A DNA stretch of 64,000 bases from Sinohyriopsis cumingii (taxonomy: Eukaryota; Mollusca; Bivalvia; Unionida; Unionidae), in the NCBI GenBank assembly GCA_028554795.2, contig JAPYKE020000281.1:124001-188000 (forward strand), in the 5' to 3' direction. Every line of letters starts with the position of its first letter. The first letter of the stretch is position 1. Position numbers and translations under genes: made by a program. The notes beneath the pieces are model-generated. The model searched no databases, was not told the DNA's origin, and saw only the letters and a list, made by a program, of their open reading frames with translations. Below, piece after piece: positions 1 through 13,023 of the stretch.

Positions 1-211
1 CAAACTTTCATAAGTGTACCATGTACAGAATGTACGTGTTTGCTCTCTGCTTAAATATCCACATGGTAAACTTTCTGGAAATGTTTTGCGAGCAAGTTAA
101 TTGTACCCTGTGGAAATGTAAATATGATATATGTTAAATACCATCGACAATATTGTCTGAAACAATGTTTATATTGTTAAACATCCTTTACAGTAATCTG
201 TATACAGTGGT
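1..211. other. Non-coding, nothing recognised
   Basis: AT-rich sequence with no open frame of useful length and no recognised repeat. It may be the 3' flank of a gene outside the window, but nothing here proves that. Confidence 0.4.
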
Positions 212-268
212 CCACCTCTTATACGCCACCACTTCTGCACCAGGAAAGTGGCCGTATAAGACAGGTGG
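212..268. repeat. Imperfect hairpin, dispersed hairpin family member 1
   Basis: The left arm at 212-229 is complementary to the right arm at 248-268, with small bulges. The loop is about 18 nt and contains TTCTGCA. Similar arm and loop motifs (GACAGGT, GAGACCA, TTCTGC) recur at 2829-2887 and 30679-30729, and weakly at 22432-22480. This suggests a short dispersed palindromic element. No coding content. Confidence 0.6.
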
Positions 269-329
269 TTTTTCGAGAAGGGGACTATATTTGTGACAAG
301 TATATGCACGTAGTAAGAAAGTTAGACCA

Positions 330-1150
330 TAGTGGCCATCTTAGAAATATTATTGCTATTCATTCTGAACAGAAAGGGTTTTCGCCTAAAAACCTGTGGT
401 GTCTAGTTGATCCTAAGTGATAATGTTGCTGATCTAATGCCCAATATGGCGACCATGGCAGCCATCTTTATATATTGCTGTCAGTACTCTTTCATAATTG
501 ATAGCCATAGCAAGATGGGGTTTTGACTTAAAGACTTCTTATGGTGTCTAGTTGGTCCCAAATTAAACAGGTTTCGATCTAATGTCCAATGTGGCCACCA
601 CAGCAGAAAGTCATTGTTGATAAAGGGTTTCTGCAAGAAGACATTTTATGATGTCTGGTTGGTCCAAAATAAAATGCTGCTGCTCGCAAAGCCAGTATCC
701 ATCTTGAAAACGTTATTGGTACTCTTCCAAAATGGTTGGGGTTTTCACTAAAAGACATCTGTGATTTCTAGTTGGACCTAAATGAAAGTTGTGCCAGTGT
801 GATGTCCATTATCTCTACAGCAGCTATCTTGGAAAAGTTTTATCACTACCAGTCCTGAATGGAAATACATACTGACATTCTGTTTTCACAAGAAGACTTC
901 TTATAGTATCTAGCTGGTTCTAGGTGAAAATGCTGCTGCTTGTACATCCAATATATTTGCCCCAGGAGTCATCTGGAAAATCTTATTATTTCTTTTGAAT
1001 GGGTGGTCGTATCAGCATGGGGTATTTGCAGAAAGACTTCTGAGGATGTCTAGTTGAATCTAAATGAAAATGGTGCTGATCAATGGACTAGTATCATCAC
1101 CTCAGCATCCATCTAGAAAATTGTGTTATAGCTACTGGTGCAAATTGTTT
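330..1150. repeat. Degenerate tandem repeat, about 110-145 bp unit
   Basis: A motif like TGTCTAGTTGGTCC recurs at about 400, 545, 652, 765, 907 and 1047. Each copy is followed by similar text (AAATGAAAATGCTGCTG, then a block ending in CAGCCATCTTGGAAA). Spacing varies from 107 to 145 bp and the units are well diverged, so this is an old array of about six units. No protein frame runs through it. Confidence 0.65.
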
Positions 1151-1379
1151 AATCACTTGGACTTCAGCAAATTTCATGTAAGCCAACATTTTCTGAACTT
1201 TACATATTAAATTATAAATATGTTTCCTCAATGTTTTAGCAGTTCAGTTGAGTCTAGCAAGATTTGTGATCATGATTTAGTTGAATATTCTACATTGCTT
1301 TATTGTTGTATGTTGTACACCCAACTTTGAACAGTATATTGCATAAAATAAATCCATTATATATCCAGTTCTCTTGAAG

Positions 1380-1910
1380 TTAGAACAGTATAGACCCAGA
1401 TCTACTGTTGTACAATGGACTGGCACATCCAGTGTCTTTGCAGCTCAGTTGAACTTAAAACAAGGTAGACCCAGTTCTAATGTTGTATAACGGACTGGCA
1501 GGTCCAGTATCTATTTTGCTTACTTGAAAGAACCATATAGACTGGGATATGATTTTACATAATGGACTGGCAGACGCAGTATCTATTCAGTTTACCCGAA
1601 AGAACAGTATGAACCCATAGCTGATGTATGATGGAATAGCAGATGCAGTATCTGTTCAGTTTACCCAAAAGAACAGTATGAACCCATAGCTGATGTATGA
1701 TGGAATAGCAGATGCAGTATCTGTTCAGTTTACCTGAAAGAACAGTATGAACCCATAGCTGATGTATGATGGAATAGCAGATACAGTATCTGTTCTTCTT
1801 ACTTGAAGTTACAAGAGGGTAGACTCTGATCTGAAGTTTTATAATGAAATGACAGATCCAGTGTCTAACTGTTCAAATGAAGTTTTAGATAACACACTGT
1901 AGACTCTGAT
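1380..1910. repeat. Minisatellite, 69-bp unit, old and young units together
   Basis: Units begin with GAACAGTATGAACCCATAG at 1602, 1671 and 1740, exactly 69 bp apart and almost identical. Upstream from about 1380 and downstream to about 1910 lie clearly related but diverged units (GACCCAGATCTAC...GGACTGGCAGATCCAGTATCT). The middle of the array therefore looks recently amplified from an older, degenerate array. Confidence 0.8.
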
Positions 1911-2828
1911 CTACCAGCACATTCTCCACTGTTTGCAGTTAGAGGCATGTGATCCACAAACAGATATTGACATCAGTTAAGTTTGTCTTGCATGTGAAGC
2001 AGTTACAAAATGTGATTAATCTTTTTTATATGGCATTTTTGTTGTGTTTGTGTCTACATTGTTCTTTTGTAGTTAGATCTGTTTTTCTTGTGCTTGCATT
2101 TAGTCATTAAACTTTTCGTATGTATTTATTATGGAGGGTATTAATTATAATGCTAAAAGAGGTCGCACTTATATACTTTGTGTAGTCAGGTGCCTTTGTG
2201 TTTGGAATGTACTTCAGTGGATTAGATTCAAAACAACATTCAACAGAATTCATGTTGTACTGATATATCTCTGCTTGCCTGATACTTTATGACAGAGGAA
2301 TTGGAATAATGTAATTGTTTATTTACCCGTGTAAACAAATTTTTACTTATCTTTCACTTGAATTTGTATGTTGTCAAAACTTTTATTACAGTAAGATTAC
2401 ATCATATTATTACTATCTTCTCAACAAATGAAAATGATTTTTGAATTGTCTAAGAGAAATTCTAAACAATATTTTGAGCAGAGTGAAAATGCAGTTAATA
2501 TTTTGTGCTGTGTTGGAATTATAAAGCAAAACATTAATCTGTTGTTGCATACTGTTGTAACAGCTGTGACTTAAAATTGTGTTATCTTCATTTTCTCTTT
2601 GTTTTGCACATTTTTGAGATATTAAACTAAATGAAATATCTTTCCAAGTCTGTTTTGTCTGAAATTATTTAGAAGACAAATGTTGATAATATTTTCAGTA
2701 AATTCTTCACCCTCCATCCACCAGAGTATTAACTCCACTTACTCGCTTTCCATACACCGAAGTCCTAAGCCCACTCACTATAGTAATAACAGACGTATGT
2801 AGTTAATTTTTCTCTTCAGAGTAGTAAA
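1911..2828. other. Non-coding, nothing recognised
   Basis: AT-rich DNA without a convincing gene, RNA gene or repeat. Occasional AATAAA-like words occur, as expected at this base composition. Confidence 0.4.
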
Positions 2829-2887
2829 ACCTGTCTTTAGCAGAGACCAGTCCTTCTGCAAACATAAAATGGTTTCTGAAGACAGGT
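2829..2887. repeat. Imperfect hairpin, dispersed hairpin family member 2
   Basis: The left arm 2829-2849 (ACCTGTCTTTAGCAGAGACCA) pairs with the right arm 2870-2887 (TGGTTTCTGAAGACAGGT). The 20-nt loop contains CTTCTGCA, the same loop word as in the hairpin at 212-268. A following purine/pyrimidine-biased stretch (about 2905-3000) gives a low-complexity frame that I do not consider coding. Confidence 0.6.
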
Positions 2888-5500
2888 GATTACTTTCTTC
2901 AAATTCCTTCTCTTCCTCAACTTCTATATACTCCTCCTCCTCCACTTTCTCCTCCTCGACTCCTTTTCCTCTTCTTCCTCGACTATCTATACCGACTAGA
3001 CTTGTCGATTCCAACTGCTCTGTTATCTCACTTCCATCTCCCCTCTTAGATACTCAGGACTTAACTGAACCGAAGTTCTCTACCCCAAAAGCTTCCTCTG
3101 AAAACAAGGACAGTACAATATTTTCCTTAGCCCTCTCATTTCACACTACACCCAGCCGGGCAGCCTATCATCATATAACGGCTATTAAATTTTTTGGGTC
3201 TCACATTCATTCACATTGAAATACGTGTACATTCTTGTATGTAAAGCAACATTGTAATAAAAGCATGGTATCAATTACTTCTCATACATATATCAATAAA
3301 TTACGTCACATCAGTACATATTCCTAATCCCATCATACTAAATGATATCACAGCAATTAGATGCATTTCTTTACATTAACTCGTACAAAGTACACAAATA
3401 TTCAAATATCAATGCTCTGATATATCCATATAGCAATATTAACTAATCTTACACACTTCAACCATTTTCCAAATTCATAATTTAAGCATGTGTAAAATCT
3501 AATGTATCACATGATTAAATGCACTAGTTTGCTATGAAGTAACCTTATAGCGAATTACAAAATTAATTCTAATCACAGCTAACAATCTATATAATTCTCA
3601 ACATAATACTCAAGCTCATTTCTCAAATATGCATGTAAATTAAACACTACAAAGGTAATTCTACATACAAAACGATCCTAGTAATTAAGTATACATGCTA
3701 CACATAATTACTATTACAATACCATAATATTCTGCAAAAACATTCGAGCAAATAACTTGATGACTTTACGAAGCTTTGTCTTTTCTTAGAATCTTTTAAT
3801 GCCAAATTATGAGTGGCTTCCTCGGAGTAACCCTGTATTGCTCAGCAATCAATACACGACTTATGAGCTGGGCCTGAGCAAATGTGACACCATAATTACT
3901 CTACATGTATATATTTTTTTTCATTTATAGTTCTTGTCAAAATATTACATTCATTCATCGAAAAGTTGAAAGACTTTCTTTTGAAGTTTATGTATAGCCT
4001 TGTATAATATGAATGGCAATGTTAAGTAACGTAATACATACTTAAGCTGTCCATAAATTATAAAGCTTGAAAACATGTAATACATTTATTTAAAGCCAAA
4101 AGCTAAAAATCTACCTGACCAATGACATGAATGATAAATTAATCAGCTCAGTAAGCAAAAGGAGATAACAAGCATGGTTAGATGAACTCTTGATAGATCT
4201 TTGACTGAGGTACTTTCAGCATGGTGTTAAGGATTCAGATAAAATTGATAAAGAAGTAAAGAATACAAACCATTACAGTAACTGTAGAATTAACTAATTC
4301 AGTTATTACACTTTTAAACTCCACTGATAAATAATTTACTGCCACACCCGACTCACTACAGGGCTAACATGGTGGGTAGATATGACAATATTGGCATTGT
4401 GTGAGTTTTCATAACATTTGAGTTAAATGTGCATCCATCATTGTTTCATAAATGGAATGGAAAGGGATTTAGATGATTGTGGCACTTCAGTGACATCATA
4501 CAAGAGAACAAAAGTTAATTTCAGACAAAAAGATATTTATAACACTTCAATAAAGATGCAGATTTTCAAATTACAGTACATTTCATAAAAATAAGCAGTA
4601 ACTGATTTGAAAAGACAGATCAGGACATATCAGGAGATTTTCAAACTTTGGTCATGAGTTTTGACCTTAGAAGGGGAAGAATTTTCATTGACCTGATGTT
4701 TAGCATGCAAATGGACACAAATTACAACTACTGAATGAATGTACATTTTTCTAATTATTACAATATGCTCACGTTATCAGGTCAGTCCTTGCACAATAAT
4801 TTCATTTATACACTTATATGTACCCTTATGCATTTTTAGCCTTTTTTAGGAGATCATTGCTGGTTTATTTAGTTGGCAGCAATCATCCTAGTTAATCTTA
4901 ATACTTAGGAGATACAGTACTGTTACTAGATCAAAATATCTCTTCAGTCAGCATTGGTGTCTGCATTGGAATGTAGCATTGTCAGTCCAACTCTACCGAG
5001 TCCACCTAAGAAGTTGAAATTATTTCCCCAGGTGGATAGATTCAGATTGCTGACTGCAGCCAAAACTACTCGGGACTGGTACTGTCTGGGTCTAATGTTT
5101 TAATGACAGTAAGATTCTCCACGTGATGTACAAGCACATTCATTATATCATTACACCCTTTGTAATTTTAAGCCTAATTTGCAGACACAATCATCATCAT
5201 CACTATCTTTAATAACAATCCCAAAAAATCTGGAAAATGATTATAACTTATTAGTGTTAGTGACAGAGACAAAGTCCTCATTCACCTCATGTTTTATGGA
5301 TTACAATGGCAATTGGTAATCTGTATTTTATTGTGGTTTATATTCATGTTTACAAAGGATTCAATCTGGTCCATCGCATTGTTATCAGTGTTTGTGATGC
5401 AGTCATTCATAGCTGTGTCAAATGCATATTTGTCAAAAAAATCGTGGTTGATGGTTGCATTCAGCAGATGGTCGTTCATGATAGTGAGCATATTGTTGTT
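2888..5500. other. Non-coding, nothing recognised
   Basis: AT-rich with no recognisable protein, RNA or mobile element. At 5099-5113 a 15-base stretch matches the unit of the 26-bp minisatellite near 56 kb. Confidence 0.4.
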
Positions 5501-5533
5501 ACTATTATTATTTATTATTATTATTATTATTAT
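5501..5533. repeat. (ATT)n microsatellite
   Basis: Short ATT/TTA triplet run. The hydrophobic open frames overlapping it are low-complexity artefacts of the repeat. Confidence 0.8.
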
Positions 5534-8500
5534 ACAATCCAGATTGGTTTTTTCTTGTGAACAATATAATAGTCACTTTGTGAATAATTTTGTCTGTTTG
5601 CAGGAGAACTTTTGCGGTATTCAGTAGTTGGGAACTTTATATTTTGACTGGATCTGACAATGGATCTGGTACCAGAAATGGGAGATTATGTTCGGCTATA
5701 CGGTTGTTGGCACATGTAACTTATATCCACATTAGGTGCAGATTTTGTGAACATGGATTTTGGTATGGCATATTTGTTATTGCAGTAAATATGTTTTTAT
5801 GGGAAGGGGTTTCTTCATGACATTTGATTTAAAGATTTTAATGTCAGCTTTACAGGAAGAGCCTAATTCATGTGTTTTGAACTTTATTGCAACCACAGAA
5901 ATTCCTGTTTCCAACCACCAAAGAATTTCATGTGATTTTGGTTGCTTGGAGTTTGTTGTTTTGGCATTGTTATGCTTAAACACTGTGACACACTTTAAAC
6001 ACCCAAGTCAAACCAAACCAGTTTTATGCCACTTAAAGTCCCAGTGTCACTGTTATATACAAAAAGTTGTATATGCCAAATTAACCTCAATAATGCAGAA
6101 TATTGAAAGATTATTGGCCTGAAACTTGACTTGAAAGTAGATAATATCGATGATTCATCACATTGTGAGCCGTATAATTTCTTCCTTGAACTGAAAAACA
6201 TCACCATTTTGGCATGCATACAAATTATTCTGATGTTAACTTCCGTGATTTGAGTCAAACGTTGGAACACAAGATTTAATAATGTCACCATTGTCAACAG
6301 AAATCAATATTATCCTACGTTGGATACTGTACTTGATACTTATATTATTCAAGGTTATTTTGTTACAAATATAAATTGTATGCGAAATGAAGGAAAAAGG
6401 TTAAGCATGTTGTTTATGGTATATGTACAAACTTTTACATTTAAAATTCAGATCTACTTAAAAGAGTGGGCCCACCTCTCTTCATTCCCTCTCTACTCAA
6501 TTTATTTACCATGTGTGAATGTTGTTATTAGATTAGTCACTCGCGGAATTGTGGAAAGCATGATGTAACTACTTTCGGAGGACTCCTATTATGTTTGCAC
6601 CACTTAACCACTTAGTCCATCCCAGCATGTCATGCTGGTTAGCACTTGATATCATAACAGAATATAGTTTTAAAAAAAAGGGTGTAAGGTATCTAAGGGC
6701 TTGTGTTTTTGTAATTTTGGTTGCTATTGGTGAACCTTAATGCACATTCCTTAACATTTCCAACTGTTTTTTTTTTTGTTTTTTTTTTGTTGTTGTTGTT
6801 GTTTTGAGTAGTTGTGTTCTTTGATGACGTATATGTCTGGGTGCGGACATGATTGAAAACATGCCAAATTGTATCAGTTTGTAGTTATTGTGTTCTAGTG
6901 ACAAAGGGTTGAAATCGCTTTAAAGCTCAGGCTTGATTGAACACGTCAACTGAGAGTGACATGTTTGGATCACTCCCAAAAATGAACAGAATTACTTCCG
7001 ACTTCGGTGACGGAATTAAGAGGTGATACCTCTCTAAACTGAATATCTGAATGTTGTTTAAACTTAACATCTTGATTACTTAAAAGAACGTTTAGTGTCA
7101 GATTGTTATATTTAACAAATCATTTCCCTTCCTTTCAAAGTTTGGTTAGATTAGTAGAATGGTGAAATTTATGGGGGGTGGGGGGTGGGGACGGAAGCAT
7201 TGTGACTTTAAGCTCTTGAGTAATAAAGCAGAATCAATTAGGATCTTTAATCCTGTCCAAATTACTTTTGATCATACATATTATAGACTCTGGTCGATAT
7301 CAACATTTAAGCACCGAACTTATCAGAACATGCCCAGCGGAAAGAATCAAAGCAATGTTTATTGCTTTATGCTGATCGCTCTTTAGTAACCCATACATAA
7401 TCTATTAATGTCTGTAAACCTGTCCAAAGTACTGCTAATCGCGCTTAATCCACCTTGGCAAACTTTCAGCTGACTTGACCAACAGGATCAAAGGGTAAAA
7501 TTAGCATCTACCTTATCTTGTCCTGCTTATGCACTTAAAGTCTCGTGATCACGGGCAATATTACCGTAAATATACTACACTAGAACCAAAATTTGAAGAA
7601 AAAAAAATGAAAAAAAATTAAATTGTTCACTAATAAATTTACATACACCTCTAAACTCAGGAGAAAAATCTGGAAGTTTCGCATTTATGTAAAACTGTTG
7701 TGTACAAATACGAATACATTACAGACTGAAATAGTTAATTATTATATGCTCATTTTTCAATCCGTTAACTTTACATTGCCAGAATCGTGCAATATTTTTC
7801 GATACGGAACACCTTGATATTGCACGCACCTGCACGACACGTGTGCATAAAAATAGTATAGTGTATTAGGAACTTCTTTGTAAACAAACCATGTACACTG
7901 ATTTAGTAGAGACTTTGGGTGATTAGATTTGTTTGTTAATTAACTGAAGCAGCTGTTCCCTCTATTTGAAAGGAGAGATGATTAAGTGAACAATGTGGAC
8001 GAGTTTACTGAGTCACAAATTAAACTTTCGAACAAGCAAATGAATATACGTGGTATTCACAATGTCCACAACAAGCGTGAGAGATGCAGTAATGAAAATA
8101 CCATTTTGATCGTTCAATTACGAGAAAAGTTCGTAACTTTTCATAAATGCAATGGTTCAGAGTATGACCGGTGCTCTCTGGGGTATATCAATAGCTCAGA
8201 AAAGAATGCAGAGGGCAAGGACTATCACCTGTATATTGGAAACGTGCCATTTTATATCAAAATACTGAAGTCTTTGGCGAAAAAATGCAACTGAAGGTTT
8301 CGGAAAAAAAGTAATTGTCTCAGAGCCAATAAGCCAAGACGACGAATAATTCTTATTTCCGCTGGCTGAATGGACTGTAACACACCAGCTGCTTTGCAAT
8401 TTTCCACGTTAACTTTGTTGATACGATTTCGGATTTAGGCTAGCGATAGAGACCATACAGGTCATAACATAGCTGGGGTCCCTAAAAAGAGGGAAGTGAC

Positions 8501-8635
8501 AAGGCATAAACGTGTCTTCTTTAGCTGGTAATTAAAATGGCAAAAAATATCCCTTCATTATTGCATCTCGAATTTCCTTAAAATATACTGCTTAGTTCTG
8601 CAAATCCGAATTATATGAGCTATGTCTTGGGTTCT
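5534..8635. other. Non-coding, nothing recognised
   Basis: Several short open frames exist but none has recognisable domains or codon structure. Low-complexity T/TTG runs lie near 6765-6805 and a G-rich patch at 7171-7190. Confidence 0.4.
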
Positions 8636-8712
8636 AAACTTGATTACACACTGCGAAATTGTATTGTAATTTCGGCTACATTTCCAACTGCAATAACATT
8701 CTCCTTACTGCA
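8636..8712 (-). repeat. Dispersed repeat, inverted copy of 23024-23097
   Basis: The reverse complement of this stretch closely matches 23024-23097, sharing TGCAGTAAGGAGAA, CAGTTGGAAATGTAG and ATCAAGTTTT in order with few differences. It is a dispersed repeat whose full extent cannot be set by eye. No protein frame is associated with either copy. Confidence 0.6.
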
Positions 8713-10946
8713 CTCAAAATGAAACGAACGTGATATTCCATGGTGTCTTTTTGATGATTACAATTGAAAGAGTTCATATTTTCCCCACATTATGATTCCA
8801 AATATTCAATGACAGGACAGAAATACGCACACAGCTGAGTCAACTCCCTCCCTATTCAAATCACAGACACGTGTGCCTTGTGTGGAATTGACACAGCTAA
8901 TTAATCTAGTCAGTAATCAGCGGAGTAGAGTTAAATCGACAAAATAAAATAAATCTATTTATTACATACTAACTGGAAAAGCTGTTGTAATTCGAATTCA
9001 TTTACAATATGACTAAATTTTAAGAAGTCCAAAACGACACTTCTTTTTGAAAATGGTGTCGAGCGTGCGACTAAGTTCAAAGGTCTCATGGCGGTGCTTT
9101 GTTCGCATTAATATTGTTATTGTGTAGTGATGAATCTACGGTTGTGTATTACTTTGGAATACAGCATAAATCAAATTTGTTTCTTGTAGTGTATTTTGTG
9201 TAATTAATCCTTAGGTAGAATAAGAAAATGATAATAAAAAGTTAGTGCATTTGTTTGGGAAAATATGCACTCGTTTTTTTCGGATGGATAATTTACTCCC
9301 TATAAGTGCTGTATCAATGCCAAAAAAAGCTTGTTTATATTTTCTCATACATATGCAGTAATCTTTATATAAACACATTGATATATGGCTAAATTTACGG
9401 AACAAGTGGGAGATCTGGTAAGCTTTACAAGCAAGCCTAAAATGACTCAAGTCAGAATTTACGGTAAATAAAGTTGAAATGCTTAGTATAAGAAGTATAT
9501 GTTTTAAGTTCAATCAAACGACAAATCTGAAATCCTTCATAGATTTGTAAGAATGGAAAAAAGAAGAGCAAACATTCTTCAAGAAAAAAGTACCTATTGC
9601 AGACAGATTTCTTGGTAGCATGTTGATAATACTTAAATAGCAAAGTATTTTCTGAATGCTTTTATGTCATTTTAAATGACAACTACAAATGCAAATAGTA
9701 TTTAATAAATCTTTGCTACGATGCTGTATGTCCTGTTGCTTGCACAAATATCTCTCAGTTGTGGAAACAAGCAGGATCCAAGATAATCGTTGTTTACATA
9801 ATGTTTCAGCAAAACATACTTCTGTCACCGTGAGTTTTTCGAATCATCAAACTAGAGTAATTGCGAAAGAATTTGAAGTACACGTGCATTCAAAATTGAT
9901 CCCAATTCTACCAATAATGCAGCAAAATGATAGTCTGTGCTTCCTGATACATGGAACTGAAATATCAATGGCTGCGGTTAAACTTTGTGTTTATCCCACA
10001 TTGAATCATAATGTTTAAGACCTTTGTTTGAAACACTGTCATTATCATTTGGTTGTAATGTTCTTTAAAAAGTTTTTTTTTAATAGGATTTCCAATTTGA
10101 CACAGTCGAGCCGATTACTTAAATATAGTGACTTTAATCACCCCCCCCAAAAAAAAAAAAAAAAAAACTTTGGTTCCCGTTGCTGACTCCCTGCCACCGG
10201 GCTCCTCATCACATCAAAGGACGTGGTTGTTGTAAGGAAGATTTCAAATAATGATCTGTTAAATTGAAAATAAATGGCTTGCATGTAGGCTGCATGACAA
10301 ATCTCCAAAATATAATACTTTTCAATCATTAAACCGTCAAAAAAAAAAAAAAAAATTAAAAAAATCGGGCGCACATAACATCAAAGTAGCCAGTTTTCCG
10401 TTTTAGTTGATAGTTTTGGATCTGTGTTACCATGTCTTTAGAAAGTCAAGCACAGTTTGTCAGTTATCTTTCTAAAGCATGATATGCCTCTGTTCCTCCC
10501 AAAAGATATAAACGGTAGAAGAGGTCTGGGGGAATAGGCAGATTCAGTTACAAGACAGCTTAAAATCCATCACAACACCCTAAACAATGTTTGTGTGACA
10601 AGATGATTAGTCGTAGAACACTGAAAGAAAGGAACACTTGCATCAAAGCAGCAATGGACCAAAGCAAGAAGCGCCTTGTTCGGAGACTAACGCTTAGCCC
10701 ACAGTCATGTGATGTGAAATAATCATTCAAGAACGCTTTTTCTGATTCTGCTAGTAACACCAAATAGTTCTGAAGATGACGGACACCAGCTGAATGATTT
10801 GTAATAAACCGCATCTGATCTGATGACAAACATTAGAAAGAAGATAGTAGTATATATAGAGAGAGAGATTTCTAAGTCACAAAATGTACACTTTTTATTA
10901 CTACTGTATTTCTCAACCCATGTTCAGTGCGGCTTAATACTATAAT
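8713..10946. other. Non-coding, nothing recognised
   Basis: No supportable gene. Homopolymer tracts are present: C8 followed by a long A run near 10140-10167, and an A run near 10338-10355. Confidence 0.4.
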
Positions 10947-11335
10947 TCTGGACCATCCCTATTAACATTTTTACGTCTGTATTTCTGGACCATCCCTATT
11001 AACATTTTTACGTCTGTATTTCTGGACCATCCCTATTAACATTTTTACGTCTGTATTTCTGGGCCATCCCTATTAACATTTTTACGTCTGTATTTCTGGG
11101 CCATTCCTTTTAACAACTTTACGTCTGTATTTCTGGACCATCCCTATTAACATTTTTACGTCTGTATTTCTGGGCCATTTCTATTAACATTTTTACGTCT
11201 GTATTTCTGGGCCATCATTATTAACATTTTTACGTCTGCATTTCTGGGCCATCCCTATTAACATTTTTACGTCTGTATTTCTGGGCCATCATTATTAACA
11301 TTTTTACGTCTGTATTTCTGAGCCCTCGATTGTTT
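10947..11335. repeat. 37-bp tandem array, about ten units
   Basis: The unit CCATCCCTATTAACATTTTTACGTCTGTATTTCTGG repeats with a 37-bp period; successive GACCATCCCT starts are at 10951, 10988 and 11025. Later units carry small substitutions (GGGCC for GGACC, CATTATTAAC for CCCTATTAAC). Related half-units seem to trail off to about 11410. Confidence 0.85.
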
Positions 11336-12974
11336 ACATTCTATTTTTTAAATTTATATCAACAACTTGCTTACGTTTCCTTGTTGTATTTCTGCACCAC
11401 CCATTGTTCCCTTGTCTATTATTGTATTTGATGACAACTTTTTTCCACTACTACGGGTTTTAAAATCTAAACAACTATTAAAAAGATAAAATTTTAAATG
11501 TTCTAAACTACCTTTTAATAAAAAGGAAATCATATTAAATTTTCTAGGTATGTACGGTGTGTGGTAGTAACAGAGACACTATTCATGAAAATATTTATTT
11601 TACTTATCTTGATAATGAATTTCAAGTTTTAAATTTCAAGAGTGGTAAATTAAAAAAATGTTTTGAGTTGAAATAAGTAGCAATACAAATTTGACATTAA
11701 TCGAATCGTGTTTTGTGTATTTTGCATACAACTTTTAAAAGTAGTTTAGACAAAACTATGAAGTGATTAACATATCGCTATACGTCATTGAAACCCCGAG
11801 ATATCTGATATATTAGAACAGCCGACAAATGTTATTTATGGTACACATGATTGCTATAACGAGAGTTACATGTGTAATAGGGGCTTCTCCGATATTCAGG
11901 CCCCGCATCCATGATTGTGAAGACTGCAACTATGTATCATAAACAAATTTAAATCTCTTTAAATTTCATTTATTTCTTTTTTAACATAATACTTTGTTTT
12001 TATATTATCTATTACGCTAATGAGTAACGTTGTTATCTCTACTCTGGAGATCGGTCACTTTTTATATGCAAATTCAATTTTCTTTTGTATCTCTCCTTTT
12101 CCCCAAGCGTTTGCCTAAATGTCGAAATAAATTACACAAATGTATTATCACATCCTTTGAATCTTTCTCCATCAAAGGATACATCCCTTTCACGTGTTCA
12201 TGACGTAGTTTAAAAAATGTGTGCCAGGAATAACCTTCGCTGGCCCATTCAACAAATCCATATTTTCAATCCTATAGTACACGGGAATCCTTATTTAGAT
12301 AAGAAAAGTGAGTAGGTGATGTTTGGTGGGCTAAATAGAAATATCAGGTACACGAGTGTTTCCACATCTCTGAAACATGGATTGGTCCTTACTAGAGTAT
12401 TTCCGGTATCTTACTTCCAAGATGGTCTCGGACTTTAATTATAACCTGAGAGGAAAGATCAAAGAGCTTCTATATCTTTGAGTCTTTAAACTGCATTTGA
12501 AAATTTCAAAAGCTTTTATTCTATTTTTATGTCGGAATAGCTGTTCTACGTGTTTGTGCCGTATTTTTTTTTTTTTTAAAGCGTAATTTCAACTCATCTG
12601 TGCCATTATATCAGTACTCACTCGGGAAAAGTGTGGTTTCTTAATGGAACTAAGAGGAAGAAATCACACGACCAAATATAATATGAAATTTATCATACAA
12701 AGGTCAGACTAGATATACCAAGGCATAGAAAGACATATGAACCTTAATATAATAATGATATATGACTAGATGAAATCACCCCCTGCAGAGAAGTATATTT
12801 TGTATGGTCAGATATTTTTTTAATTATACCTCACACAAATAACAACGATAATGATTGCCACACTGGAAACAATAAATCATATCTCCTCCCAAACTAGTGT
12901 TGCCCCGTCTTGTTTGATTGGGCATAATACAAAATTTATTGCCCTTGTTTGGGGTGATAGATTAGTTTGCCTGC
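11336..12974. other. Non-coding, nothing recognised
   Basis: AT-rich, no gene or element recognised. Confidence 0.4.
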
Positions 12975-13023
12975 GACAAGTCATGTTCCAATCGGGCCTC
13001 GCCTTCGTGGAACATGACTTGTC
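12975..13023. repeat. Perfect 16-bp inverted repeat with 17-nt loop
   Basis: GACAAGTCATGTTCCA at 12975-12990 is the exact reverse complement of 13008-13023. The 17-nt loop is GC-richer than its surroundings. This could be the core of a miniature palindromic element or a transcribed hairpin. No matching second copy was seen elsewhere in the window. Confidence 0.75.

Noticed and set aside
2778-3014. Glu-rich open frame on the minus strand
   Set aside because: It is produced by a biased CTCCTC/TTCC stretch; no domain or conserved pattern.
5289-5820. Overlapping hydrophobic open frames
   Set aside because: They overlap on both strands around an ATT microsatellite and have no recognisable domain. 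Membrane-like character follows from T-rich DNA.
6628-6648. Short palindrome around CCAGCATGTCATGCTGG
   Set aside because: Only 8-bp arms with a single central base and no further copies seen; within chance expectation for a window this size.
10947-11335. CRISPR-like array
   Set aside because: Units are contiguous without unique spacers and the genome is eukaryotic; it is a minisatellite.
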